DNA of 64,000 bases from Eubacteriales bacterium (lineage in GTDB: Bacteria; Bacillota; Clostridia; Oscillospirales; Oscillospiraceae), in NCBI GenBank assembly GCA_030536255.1, contig JAUNQI010000002.1:1-64000 (forward strand), given 5' to 3'. Position 1 is the stretch's first letter, and each line of letters starts with the position of its first letter. Both the position numbers and the translations under genes were made by a program. The notes beneath the pieces are model-generated. The model searched no databases and was not told the origin of the DNA. It saw only the letters and a program-made list of their open reading frames with translations. This document shows positions 26,951-34,472 of this stretch, piece by piece.

Positions 26951-26991
26951 AACGCAGTGATCGGTTCTTTCAGAGAACCTTTCACTGCGTT
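26951..26991 (+). terminator. Convergent terminator, nucleotidase/hslO
   Basis: AACGCAGTGA pairs with TCACTGCGTT, with an inner GGTTCT/AGAACC stem. It lies between two converging genes. The flanking T-runs are short. Confidence 0.6.
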
Positions 26992-26995
26992 CAGC

Positions 26996-27871
26996 TTATT
27001 CGGGATCGTTCAGGAGATTTTGCAGTTCATCCGGAGAGAAGGTATATATACTGTCGCAGAACTGACAGGAAACGCTGACGTCTTTCCCTTCAAGGATAAC
27101 GGAATTCAGTTCTTCCGCTCCAATGGAGCGGACTGCTTCTGCGACTCTCTCTCTGCTGCAGTAGCATCTGTATTCAACCGGATCATGGCTGACAATATGA
27201 TATTCGATTCCCTTCAGAACCTGGCGGAAAATTTCCTCCGTTCCGTCTTCGTCGAGGATCGTTGTTAGCTGATCCATCATAAAAATATTCTCTTCAAGGG
27301 CGGAAATCAGCTTTTCATCCGCACCCGGCATCAGCTGTACAATAAATCCTCCTGCTGCACGGATGGAGGTATCGGTATCCACAAGAACTCCGAGGGCACA
27401 GGCGGACGGAACCTGTTCGCTTTCAAGCAGATAGGAGGTAATGTCCTCCGCAATTTCTCCGCTTACAAGCTCGGTAGACCCGATATAGGGCTCCTTAAGG
27501 CCGATATCTCTGCTGACGGTAAGGGTTCCGTTTCTCCCGACTGCACCTCCGACGTTGAGCTTTCCGTCGCTCCGCAGAGGAAGATCAACAGAGGGATCGC
27601 CGACATATCCTCTGACATTCCCAAAATGATCGGATATGGCAACGATTCCGGCAAGGGGACCGTCGCCGGCGATGCGGATCGTAAGAGAAGCGTTTTCCTC
27701 CTTCATCATATTTCCCATGATGGAAGCGGCGCAGAGAGTTCTCCCGAGAGCCGCTGAAGCGGTAGGAGAGCAGTTATGGATCACTCTGGCTCTTTCCACT
27801 GTATCTTTTGCGGTAATGACTGCCATTTTTATAAAGCCATCAGCTGCTGTGGCACGGATTATTTCATCCAT
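26996..27871 (-). CDS. hslO: Hsp33 redox-regulated chaperone
   Basis: 291 residues. Hsp33 holds unfolding proteins during oxidative stress and is switched on by disulfide formation and zinc loss. The C-terminal zinc module is intact: CYC (in YRCYCSRERV) and CQFC about 30 residues later. The N-terminal domain has the normal GRTLCAASIMG and GDGPLAGIV segments. It is a single-gene unit facing the nucleotidase gene. Confidence 0.94.
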   Translation of the reverse strand: MDEIIRATAADGFIKMAVITAKDTVERARVIHNCSPTASAALGRTLCAASIMGNMMKEENASLTIRIAGDGPLAGIVAISDHFGNVRGYVGDPSVDLPLRSDGKLNVGGAVGRNGTLTVSRDIGLKEPYIGSTELVSGEIAEDITSYLLESEQVPSACALGVLVDTDTSIRAAGGFIVQLMPGADEKLISALEENIFMMDQLTTILDEDGTEEIFRQVLKGIEYHIVSHDPVEYRCYCSRERVAEAVRSIGAEELNSVILEGKDVSVSCQFCDSIYTFSPDELQNLLNDPE

Positions 27872-27903
27872 AAAAAAACCTCTTTTCAGGAAAGCAATAG
27901 AGA

Positions 27904-27932
27904 TTGTTATTGCCGGAATTTTCTGCTATTAT
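27904..27932 (+). promoter_or_regulatory. Promoter for the small basic protein
   Basis: TTGTTA at 27904, a 17-base spacer, TATTAT at 27927. AGGAGG follows just before the ATG at 27976. Confidence 0.55.
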
Positions 27933-27975
27933 ACCAAAGAACGTATAAAAAATCCACTGTACAGGAGGAGACGAT

Positions 27976-28161
27976 ATGAACAATTTCGTTCCGTATGAAA
28001 AGCTGTCAAAGAAGCAGAAGAAAGCCGCGGACAGAGCAAAGAGGGCCGTCTGGACAATGAGTCCGGTAACGCGCAGACCTGAAAATCCAAAAGCATATAA
28101 CAGAAGGAAAGCACTTCACAGAGATCAGGATCCCGGTGAAGTGCTTTCTTTTTCTTATTGA
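27976..28161 (+). CDS. Small basic conserved-looking protein
   Basis: 61 residues with strong support for translation: a sigma-A-like promoter, an AGGAGG ribosome binding site eight bases before the ATG, and a rich Lys/Arg content (LSKKQKKAADRAKR, RRPENPKAYNRRKA). It resembles short basic proteins seen in Clostridia near housekeeping genes; I know of no assigned function. The last 18 or so codons run through the stem and T-run of the terminator hairpin, so the RNA hairpin is also coding. Confidence 0.65.
   Translation: MNNFVPYEKLSKKQKKAADRAKRAVWTMSPVTRRPENPKAYNRRKALHRDQDPGEVLSFSY
28108..28152 (+). terminator. Terminator overlapping the end of the small gene
   Basis: AAAGCACTTCAC pairs perfectly with GTGAAGTGCTTT, then TCTTTTTCTT. 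The small gene's stop at 28161 lies beyond the T-run. Confidence 0.75.
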
Positions 28162-28252
28162 TATGAGCTTTCATAACGAACAGTATTCCGAAAACAAAAG
28201 CAGTATGATATACTAAAAAAAGAGTTTTTCTGTAAGAAGGGAACGGATCCGG

Positions 28253-28990
28253 ATGAATAACTACAGACTTGAGCTTTGTTATGACGGCACGAGGTATAAC
28301 GGCTGGCAGAAGCTCGGGAGTACGGGCAATACGATACAGAATAAAATTGAAACAGTCCTTTCAAGGATCCTTGAGCAGCCGGTGGAAGTTTCCGCCAGCG
28401 GAAGAACGGATGCCGGGGTCCATGCAAAAATGCAGGTATGCTCCTTTAAGACGGATTCGGAAAAATCGTGCGAGGAGATCCTTGAAGAACTGAGAAAATA
28501 TCTGCCTGCAGATATCGGGGCAATAAACCTTCTTCCGGCGGAGCCCGGATTTCATGCAAGGTATAACTGCACCGGAAAGAAATATATCTACAGGATATGG
28601 ACATCCCCGCTTCCCAATGTGTTTGAGAGAAACTATGTATATACCTATACCGATCAACTGAATGTTGAAGATATGAGAAAAGCGGCTGAAATGCTTTGCG
28701 GAAAGCATGACTTTTCGGGATTTACGAGTCTGAAGAAAAGTAAAAAATCTACGGTCAGAACGATTCGGGAAATAGCAATTGACGAATATCCGGAAGAGAT
28801 ACGGATAACAGCCTGCGGGGACGGATTCCTGTATAATATGGTAAGGATCATTGTGGGAACACTGATAGAGATCGGAAACGGAAAAAGACCCCCGGACAGC
28901 ATTGAAGAAATGCTGAATTCAGGTGTCCGGGCAAATGCCGGATTTACCGCTCCGGCAAAAGGCTTATGTCTGGCGGAGATTTATTACTGA
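28253..28990 (+). CDS. truA: tRNA pseudouridine(38-40) synthase
   Basis: 245 residues. The family catalytic motif GRTDAGVHA contains the nucleophilic Asp; other signatures are YDGTRYNGWQ near the start, FHARYNCTGKKYIY, and FLYNMVRIIVGTL near the end. It makes pseudouridine at positions 38-40 of the tRNA anticodon arm. It is preceded by a terminator, so it should have its own promoter; no clear -35/-10 pair was found. Confidence 0.96.
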   Translation: MNNYRLELCYDGTRYNGWQKLGSTGNTIQNKIETVLSRILEQPVEVSASGRTDAGVHAKMQVCSFKTDSEKSCEEILEELRKYLPADIGAINLLPAEPGFHARYNCTGKKYIYRIWTSPLPNVFERNYVYTYTDQLNVEDMRKAAEMLCGKHDFSGFTSLKKSKKSTVRTIREIAIDEYPEEIRITACGDGFLYNMVRIIVGTLIEIGNGKRPPDSIEEMLNSGVRANAGFTAPAKGLCLAEIYY

Positions 28991-29048
28991 AAAACCTGTA
29001 AAGAAGGATCTTTTGCATAATTAATTCACAGTATAAACAGGATAACTC

Positions 29049-29077
29049 TTTCAATAGCCGGGCAGGCATGATAAAAT
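29049..29077 (+). promoter_or_regulatory. Possible promoter for the ABC transporter genes
   Basis: TTTCAA at 29049, a 17-base spacer, TAAAAT at 29072, then CAGGAGAG before the ATG at 29112. The -35 is imperfect. Confidence 0.45.
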
Positions 29078-29111
29078 AACAGACAGATCGTCAGTACAGG
29101 AGAGAAAAAGA

Positions 29112-30446
29112 ATGGTAGCTTTAAAAATTCTTAGTATTCTACTTTTTAATACGTCTTCCCTTACGTATGCCATCAGCGGAGCCGCTTTTTGTGCCGGATT
29201 ATGGTTTGTGTTTATAAAATGCGGAAATCAGGGATGGAAGGCGCTGATCCCGTGCTATAGATTCTATGCTTTGGGTGAATGCGCCGGAAGAGAGACGGAA
29301 GGTAAAGTCGTATTTGTTCTTGAAATACTGACGATACCGCTGAATATTATTAATCTTTTTTCGACAGGAGTAGAAACTTCCAGCCCGTTGGTGACTCTTC
29401 TGACCGGTATGATTGGAATAATCAGCATTATATACCAGATCAGAATATATCTCGGACTGATTGAGGTGTTTGGCCGAAAAAAGAAATGGATCATTTTATG
29501 GATAATATGTGAAGGCCCCTGCGCACTTCTCTGGGGACTGGTAAAGGCGTTCCAGCCGCAGTGGCAGATAAAGGATATGAGGAAAAAGGTCGAAACTTTC
29601 TTCCAGGGAAGCAATGTCGCTGTTCTGGATGACGGGCTGACTGTAAACCTGACGGAGAGAACAAAAATCTCTTCGTTTCAGAAATTTTATCTGCTGAGAG
29701 ATATCCATCTGTATATCAAGCCGGGAAGAATGGTTCTTCTGCTCGGTGGATCCGGTGCGGGAAAAACAACATTTGTAAATGCAATCAACGGATACGAGAA
29801 AGCCAAAGCGGAAGTAATGCTGAACGGCAGCAATGTTTATAAGGACTACGACAAAATGAAGTATGAGGTCGGATTTGTGCCGCAGCTGGATCTGATGCGC
29901 GGAAATGACACGGTACTTCGTACGCTGATGGATGCCTCCGCGCTCAGGCTTCCGGTTGAATTCAAGGCTTCCGAGCGGAGAAAGCGCGTAGATGAGGTTA
30001 TGGGAATCTTCGGACTGATGCCGGTTCAGAACAGCCTGGTGGAAAAGCTTTCCGGAGGACAGAGAAAGCGCCTTTCCATTGCAATGGAATTCATCTCCAA
30101 TCCGTCGCTGTTCATCCTGGACGAACCGGATTCCGGCCTTGACGGAGTTATGGCAAGAGAACTGATGGCACAGCTGAGAGGGATTGCGGATCAGGGAAAG
30201 ATCGTTATTGTTATTACGCATACGCCTGACAGAGTGATTGACCTCTTTGACGATGTGATCGTTCTTGCAAAGGACGAGAATCTAACCGGCAGACTCGCTT
30301 TCTTCGGAACTGTTCCCGAGGCGAGAGAGTTCTTCGGAAAAGAAGATATGGAAGAAATTGTAAAGAGCATTAATCGTCCGGAAGAAGGCGGAGAAGGCCG
30401 GGCGGATGAATTTATCAATAAATATGCGGAGGCACATCATGGCTGA
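29112..30446 (+). CDS. ABC ATPase fused to an N-terminal membrane domain
   Basis: 444 residues. About 1-155 contain three or four hydrophobic segments and GWKALIPCYRFYALGE, as in the DUF5684-type membrane domain. The ABC ATPase follows: Walker A GGSGAGKTT from Gly212, signature LSGGQRKRLS near 318, and Walker B FILDEPDSGLDG. The ATPase most resembles the ABCG/ABC-2 exporter type. The next gene, which overlaps by eight bases, supplies a membrane permease, so the pair forms an exporter of unknown cargo. The membrane-domain fusion is unusual for this class. Confidence 0.85.
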   Translation: MVALKILSILLFNTSSLTYAISGAAFCAGLWFVFIKCGNQGWKALIPCYRFYALGECAGRETEGKVVFVLEILTIPLNIINLFSTGVETSSPLVTLLTGMIGIISIIYQIRIYLGLIEVFGRKKKWIILWIICEGPCALLWGLVKAFQPQWQIKDMRKKVETFFQGSNVAVLDDGLTVNLTERTKISSFQKFYLLRDIHLYIKPGRMVLLLGGSGAGKTTFVNAINGYEKAKAEVMLNGSNVYKDYDKMKYEVGFVPQLDLMRGNDTVLRTLMDASALRLPVEFKASERRKRVDEVMGIFGLMPVQNSLVEKLSGGQRKRLSIAMEFISNPSLFILDEPDSGLDGVMARELMAQLRGIADQGKIVIVITHTPDRVIDLFDDVIVLAKDENLTGRLAFFGTVPEAREFFGKEDMEEIVKSINRPEEGGEGRADEFINKYAEAHHG

Positions 30447-31581
30447 TACAGTTGTAAAACAGAATAACAGCGTAAGAAAGCTCCGTCATCGCGGGCGTGC
30501 ATCCCAGATTAGCATCTACTTCGGTAAGCTGATTCGTATGTTTGTTTTTCAGAATGACTGGAAAGTCCTCCCGTTGTCCGCAGTGATTGCCGGCATGGTG
30601 GCGATGGTTGTCAGAAATGACTTCTTCCTTACCAGAGAAGGAACGCTGAAGGGTGCGCTGGCGCTTTCCTGCGTGGCTATGTGGAACGGCTGCTTTAATT
30701 CCATACAGGTGATCTGCCGGGAAAGAGCGATCGTAAAACGGGAACACAGATCCGGAATGCATGTTTCGGCCTATACTTTTGCCCATATGCTGTATCAGGC
30801 GCTGCTTTGTCTGATGCAGACGTTTGTAACGATATATGTATGCAAGGTTTTCGGAGTGGAGTATCCCAAGGCAGGAATTGTCATCTCTTCCTTTAAAATT
30901 GAGCTTGGTATTACGATTTTCCTGATTACTTTCGCTTCAGATATGATGTCTCTGTTTATTTCAAGTTTTGTTCATTCCACGACAGCTGCAATGACGGTTA
31001 TGCCGTTTGTGCTGATCTTCCAGCTCGTTTTTTCCGGAGGAGTGTTCCCGGTTCCGGAAAAGCTTTCCTTTCTGTCGGATATCACTGTTTCCAATTATGG
31101 CATGAAATGTATCTCTGCCGAAGCCGGATATAATGAGCTGCCGATGGTCACCGGATGGAACACGCTGAACAGAATGCGTGACACCGATCTTGAAGGGACC
31201 CTTACTGTGGATCAGATCATGACAGTATTTAGAAATGATAACAATAACAGTTCGATTGAAAATTTAAGAAGTACCCCGATTCTTGATACATTAACTTTAG
31301 GGGATGCGGTAGATGCCGTAATGAATGATCCCAACTATGAAGATTACAAAGAGAAGGAAGTGAATCCCAAGATCAATATCGGGGATATGATCGATATTAT
31401 CGGAGAAGAGAAAGCAAAAGAAATGGTTCTCGAAAAAACCGGTCAGTCCGCTCAGAATGCGGCATATGACAGCACGGGAGAGAATATTCTTACCTGTTGG
31501 CTTGCTCTCGGAGCTTTCGTTTTTGTCTTCTTCTTCCTGACGCTGATTTCTCTCAAGCTGATCGACAGAGATAAACGGTAA
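30439..31581 (+). CDS. ABC-2 type transporter permease
   Basis: About 380 residues starting at the ATG at 30439, which has GGAGG eight bases upstream; earlier in-frame ATGs lie inside the ATPase gene. Roughly six membrane segments are visible, plus a periplasm-like or cytoplasmic loop (about 215-345) rich in Asp/Asn. The core FSGGVFPVPEKL is typical of ABC-2 permeases. It partners with the preceding ATPase. Substrate unknown. Confidence 0.82.
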   Translation: MADTVVKQNNSVRKLRHRGRASQISIYFGKLIRMFVFQNDWKVLPLSAVIAGMVAMVVRNDFFLTREGTLKGALALSCVAMWNGCFNSIQVICRERAIVKREHRSGMHVSAYTFAHMLYQALLCLMQTFVTIYVCKVFGVEYPKAGIVISSFKIELGITIFLITFASDMMSLFISSFVHSTTAAMTVMPFVLIFQLVFSGGVFPVPEKLSFLSDITVSNYGMKCISAEAGYNELPMVTGWNTLNRMRDTDLEGTLTVDQIMTVFRNDNNNSSIENLRSTPILDTLTLGDAVDAVMNDPNYEDYKEKEVNPKINIGDMIDIIGEEKAKEMVLEKTGQSAQNAAYDSTGENILTCWLALGAFVFVFFFLTLISLKLIDRDKR

Positions 31582-31613
31582 AGAGTTTTTAATAATAGAG
31601 AATAAAATAGAGA

Positions 31614-31657
31614 AGTCCGAAAACCTTTCGATTCAGTTCGGGGTTTTCGGACTTTTT
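31614..31657 (+). terminator. Terminator of the ABC transporter genes
   Basis: AGTCCGAAAACC pairs with GGTTTTCGGACT and is followed by TTTTTG. Confidence 0.85.
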
Positions 31658-31944
31658 GATTTATAAAGGGTTTCGTATCCGGAGTATATTACAGAATCAA
31701 CTTGTTAACAATAAAGAGGAAAATGTCTTCAACGGCTAAAACCTCAGAAACCTGTCAGTTATAGAGGACAACGGAAGCGAATCGGAATAGTAAAATATCA
31801 ATTATTAAAATTCCGCTCTGCCTGGCGATAGTGACAGGAGTGCTGTTTATATTGAAACTGTGACAGAAGGCGCCATTCGGTTGACGCCTTTTGCCATATC
31901 CGCAAAAAATACAACGCCTGTTATAGGGAATTAGGTAAGGAGGA
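31658..31944. other. Intergenic stretch without a recognised gene
   Basis: No convincing gene. A short AAGGCG...CGCCTT hairpin followed by TT sits at 31867-31892. A ~25-codon open stretch rich in hydrophobic residues (about 31790-31863) has no start codon or ribosome binding site. No clear promoter for the following regulator was found. Confidence 0.5.
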
Positions 31945-31950
31945 TTGGTT

Positions 31951-32205
31951 ATGCCCTATAACAGCAAAAGTTTCGGAATTGTAATCAGCCGGCTCAGAAT
32001 GAAAAAAGGTCTTTCCCAGGAGACATTCTCTGCTTTCGCAGGAATTGCACGAAGTCATCTGACAACACTGGAAAACGGAGGAAAAACGGTCCGGCTTGAT
32101 ACCTTCTGCAGAATCGCAGAAGCACTTGAAATGAAGCCGAGTGAGCTGATGAAGCTTACCGAAGAGGAAGAACGGAAAAATAAAACAACGGAGGATCAAA
32201 AATGA
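31951..32205 (+). CDS. XRE-family transcriptional regulator
   Basis: 84 residues starting at the ATG at 31951, which has AAGGAGGA seven bases upstream. The helix-turn-helix is clear: FGIVISRLRMKKGLSQETFS, then HLTTLENGGKTVRLDT and IAEALEMKPSELM. It would bind DNA as a dimer, perhaps at its own promoter. The stop overlaps the next start (ATGA), so the regulator and the secreted protein are made together. Confidence 0.85.
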   Translation: MPYNSKSFGIVISRLRMKKGLSQETFSAFAGIARSHLTTLENGGKTVRLDTFCRIAEALEMKPSELMKLTEEEERKNKTTEDQK

Positions 32206-32702
32206 AAAAAAGATTTGTGCTGTTTCTGATTGTGGCTATACTTTTCTGCAATGTCTTCGCCTGTGCAGACGGTATTGATCTGAAATCATTATCGAACAAG
32301 GATCTGCTGTCTCTTTATGAGAGCATCAGAAATGAAATGAGCAGCCGCGGCATTATTTCCGCCAGAGCACTCCCGGAAGGGAAGTATATTGTAGGAGAGG
32401 ATATTCTTCCGGGTACTTATCGGATCACATGCACCGGAACAGAGGGAGAAGATCTGAGCAATACCTATTCGGCTCTCGGAAATGCTTACGGGGCCCTTTT
32501 GGGTGATGAATGGGGTTCACTTATGGGTTCGCTTGGCGGAGCAATGAGTACGATATCCGAAGCGAGCGTTAAGATCCTCGGCGATTATGGTACTGTTATC
32601 AAGAGCATCTCTATGAAAACCGGTGACGTTAGTTCCATAACGCTTAATGAAGGGACCGCACTTGAAATTACTGACGGAAGTATAACAATTGAGTGGGAAT
32701 AA
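32202..32702 (+). CDS. Secreted protein with G-x-Y-x-V/I motifs, function unknown
   Basis: 166 residues. A clear signal peptide (MKKRFVLFL, hydrophobic core, probable cleavage near ACA) precedes a helical segment (SLSNKDLLSLYESIRNEMSSRG) and a beta-rich part with EGKYIVGEDILPGTYRI, a motif seen in secreted proteins of unknown role. The middle contains a Gly/Ala/Ser/Leu-rich segment (about 87-120). It is translationally coupled to the XRE regulator. I do not recognise a function. Confidence 0.7.
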   Translation: MKKRFVLFLIVAILFCNVFACADGIDLKSLSNKDLLSLYESIRNEMSSRGIISARALPEGKYIVGEDILPGTYRITCTGTEGEDLSNTYSALGNAYGALLGDEWGSLMGSLGGAMSTISEASVKILGDYGTVIKSISMKTGDVSSITLNEGTALEITDGSITIEWE

Positions 32703-32736
32703 TATGGGTTTCTGAGAACAACATATAAAGAGAAAA

Positions 32737-32769
32737 GCAGACGGATTTGTTTGAACCGTCTGCTTTTTA
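32737..32769 (+). terminator. Terminator of the XRE/secreted-protein pair
   Basis: AGCAGACGG pairs with CCGTCTGCT and is followed by TTTTTATCTTC. A group IIC intron-like sequence begins about nine bases further on. Confidence 0.85.
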
Positions 32770-32777
32770 TCTTCTTT

Positions 32778-32818
32778 GTGCGTCCGACGAGTGCACGTTC
32801 TATAGGGTGAAAGTTCCA
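32778..32818 (+). mobile_element. Orphan 5' end of a group IIC intron (copy A)
   Basis: GTGCGTCCGACGAGTGCAC then TTCTATAGGGTGAAAGT, the same design as copy B at 34390 (about 85 percent identical over 43 bases). The GTGCG-type start and TATAGGGTGAAAGTCC resemble the 5' end of bacterial group IIC introns, which insert after hairpin terminators, as here. No domain V or reverse transcriptase follows. The minus-strand dehydrogenase ends inside it. Confidence 0.5.
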
Positions 32819-34200
32819 GAGGCCAGCTCTTTCCTCAGCCATTCTGCTGCTTCGTTAAGATATCCGATATCAAAAAGCACAGAGGAAAGCAAATATTTAT
32901 CCCGGACGTCCCGGGAACAGACAAATGCATCGACCGTGTCGGTGACAGAATAACCAAGCTCAGACGGATCCATCGGCATGCCGGCTTTCTCCATCAGCGC
33001 ATGAATATCTTCATATGCAGGGAGTTCTTCCTCCATGATGGAGAGGATCTTATCCCAGTTGTTCACGATAAGCTCAGCTCTTGCAAGACGCTTCGATTCG
33101 TCATTGCGTCCGGTAGCTTCGGCAGCGGTTATGATCCCGTCAGCCGTCGAACCGAACACCCGTTTAATGTTGTCCGCCCAGGCGCGGCGGTCAAAAGCTC
33201 CTGCGACTGCTTTCGCATGCTCCATCGTGGGCTTTAAGGTTTTTATATAATCGTATATCTTCAGCGTAAGGAGGGTGCCGATACCGACCTGAATACCGTG
33301 CAGGTCCGCCTTTTCCCCACGGACGAGAGACATCATCTCCCAGCAATGGGAGAAGTAATGCTCCTGCCCGGAAGCGGGGCGGGATGAGCCGATAAAGGCG
33401 ATGCAGAGTCCGGACAGGATGAGTCCGTCCGTAATGGATGTAACAGTATCGACGCTTCGGGAGGTTATTTCCCCGGCTCCGGCAACGATTTTACGCAGTG
33501 AGCGGCGCATCAGTTCGGCAATCTGCGGGCAGCGTTCCTCTCCGTTGACGATTTCGGCGATACGCCATTCGCACAGCGCGGTATACTTTGCAAACATATC
33601 TCCAAGCCCGGCATGAAGCATACGCATAGGTGCTCCTGCCATGATCTCTGTATCGCAGATGATTCCAGCCGGCATATGCTCAAAGAGGGTGAGCTTGATA
33701 TTGCTGATCTCCATGCAGGAGTTACTGGAGGCATATCCGTCCATCGAGGGAGCAGTGCCTACGATCATATACGGGATCTTCGCAAGGTTACTGACGAGAC
33801 GGCAGGTATCGTTGATGACGCCGCTGCCGACAGCGATCATCATATCGCACTCTTTATGGAGACTCAGATTGAGGGCAATGCTTCCCGTTGCGTATTCAGA
33901 GGGTTCTATGATTCGTCCTTCCTCGCAGGGAACAACGAGAAGCGAAAAAGGGATATCATTTTCCTTCAGGATCTCGCAGACACGTTTTCCGGCAGCTTCA
34001 TAGCTGTTGGGGCCGCAGACAACGAAGGGATTTTTTCCACCGATAGCCTTTACTCCTTCTGCAATATACCCGATCACGCCGGGACCGGCTTTGAGGTATT
34101 TCATGTCAGCCTTATGTGTATGTCCGCATTCGCACTGATAGCCTTCCGGACGGATCAGCTGCTCAAGTTCAAAATCGTACAGATTTCCCAAAATAACCAC
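32800..34200 (-). CDS. Glycerol-1-phosphate dehydrogenase-like enzyme
   Basis: 466 residues of the iron-containing alcohol dehydrogenase fold, closest to the AraM/EgsA group that reduces dihydroxyacetone phosphate to sn-glycerol-1-phosphate. Signatures are GSGVINDTCR, GTAPSMDGYASSNSC, SGQEHYFSHCWE and a metal-type HGIQVGIGT. The last seven residues (ASGTFTL) and the stop are encoded by the reverse strand of the intron-like sequence, so the natural C-terminus was probably replaced. In bacteria such enzymes are involved in archaeal-type glycerol phosphate or arabinose metabolism; the role here is inferred. Confidence 0.8.
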   Translation of the reverse strand: MVILGNLYDFELEQLIRPEGYQCECGHTHKADMKYLKAGPGVIGYIAEGVKAIGGKNPFVVCGPNSYEAAGKRVCEILKENDIPFSLLVVPCEEGRIIEPSEYATGSIALNLSLHKECDMMIAVGSGVINDTCRLVSNLAKIPYMIVGTAPSMDGYASSNSCMEISNIKLTLFEHMPAGIICDTEIMAGAPMRMLHAGLGDMFAKYTALCEWRIAEIVNGEERCPQIAELMRRSLRKIVAGAGEITSRSVDTVTSITDGLILSGLCIAFIGSSRPASGQEHYFSHCWEMMSLVRGEKADLHGIQVGIGTLLTLKIYDYIKTLKPTMEHAKAVAGAFDRRAWADNIKRVFGSTADGIITAAEATGRNDESKRLARAELIVNNWDKILSIMEEELPAYEDIHALMEKAGMPMDPSELGYSVTDTVDAFVCSRDVRDKYLLSSVLFDIGYLNEAAEWLRKELASGTFTL

Positions 34201-34343
34201 CTGCTTTTTGTTTTTGCTTTATACTTCATGACAGAAGAATCATTCGTTTGAGTATCGAATCAAATATACAACACTTTTTCTGTGAATTCAACAATCGCTG
34301 CGCGGTTTATCCGATATTCCGAATTTAGAGCTGTATCAAAAAT

Positions 34344-34388
34344 AAAAAAGAGTCTTGGAGACTGAAACAGTCATCAAGACTCTTTTTT
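34344..34388 (-). terminator. Bidirectional hairpin terminator
   Basis: AAAAAAGAGTCTTG pairs perfectly with CAAGACTCTTTTTT, with an inner GACTG/CAGTC stem. It follows the amidohydrolase on the minus strand; on the plus strand it directly precedes intron-like copy B. Confidence 0.85.
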
Positions 34389-34389
34389 C

Positions 34390-34432
34390 GTGCACCCAAC
34401 GAGCACACGTTCTATAGGGTGAAAGTCCCGGA
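34390..34432 (+). mobile_element. Orphan 5' end of a group IIC intron (copy B)
   Basis: GTGCACCCAACGAGCACAC followed by TTCTATAGGGTGAAAGTCCC starts one base after the T-run of a perfect hairpin terminator, the insertion rule of group IIC introns. Downstream sequence (34433-34472) contains a GCGCCC/GGGCGC hairpin but no recognisable intron body. Confidence 0.55.
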
Positions 34433-34472
34433 AGCGCCCGATAGTGGGCGCTGCTCCGATTCCCTGAGGAAG

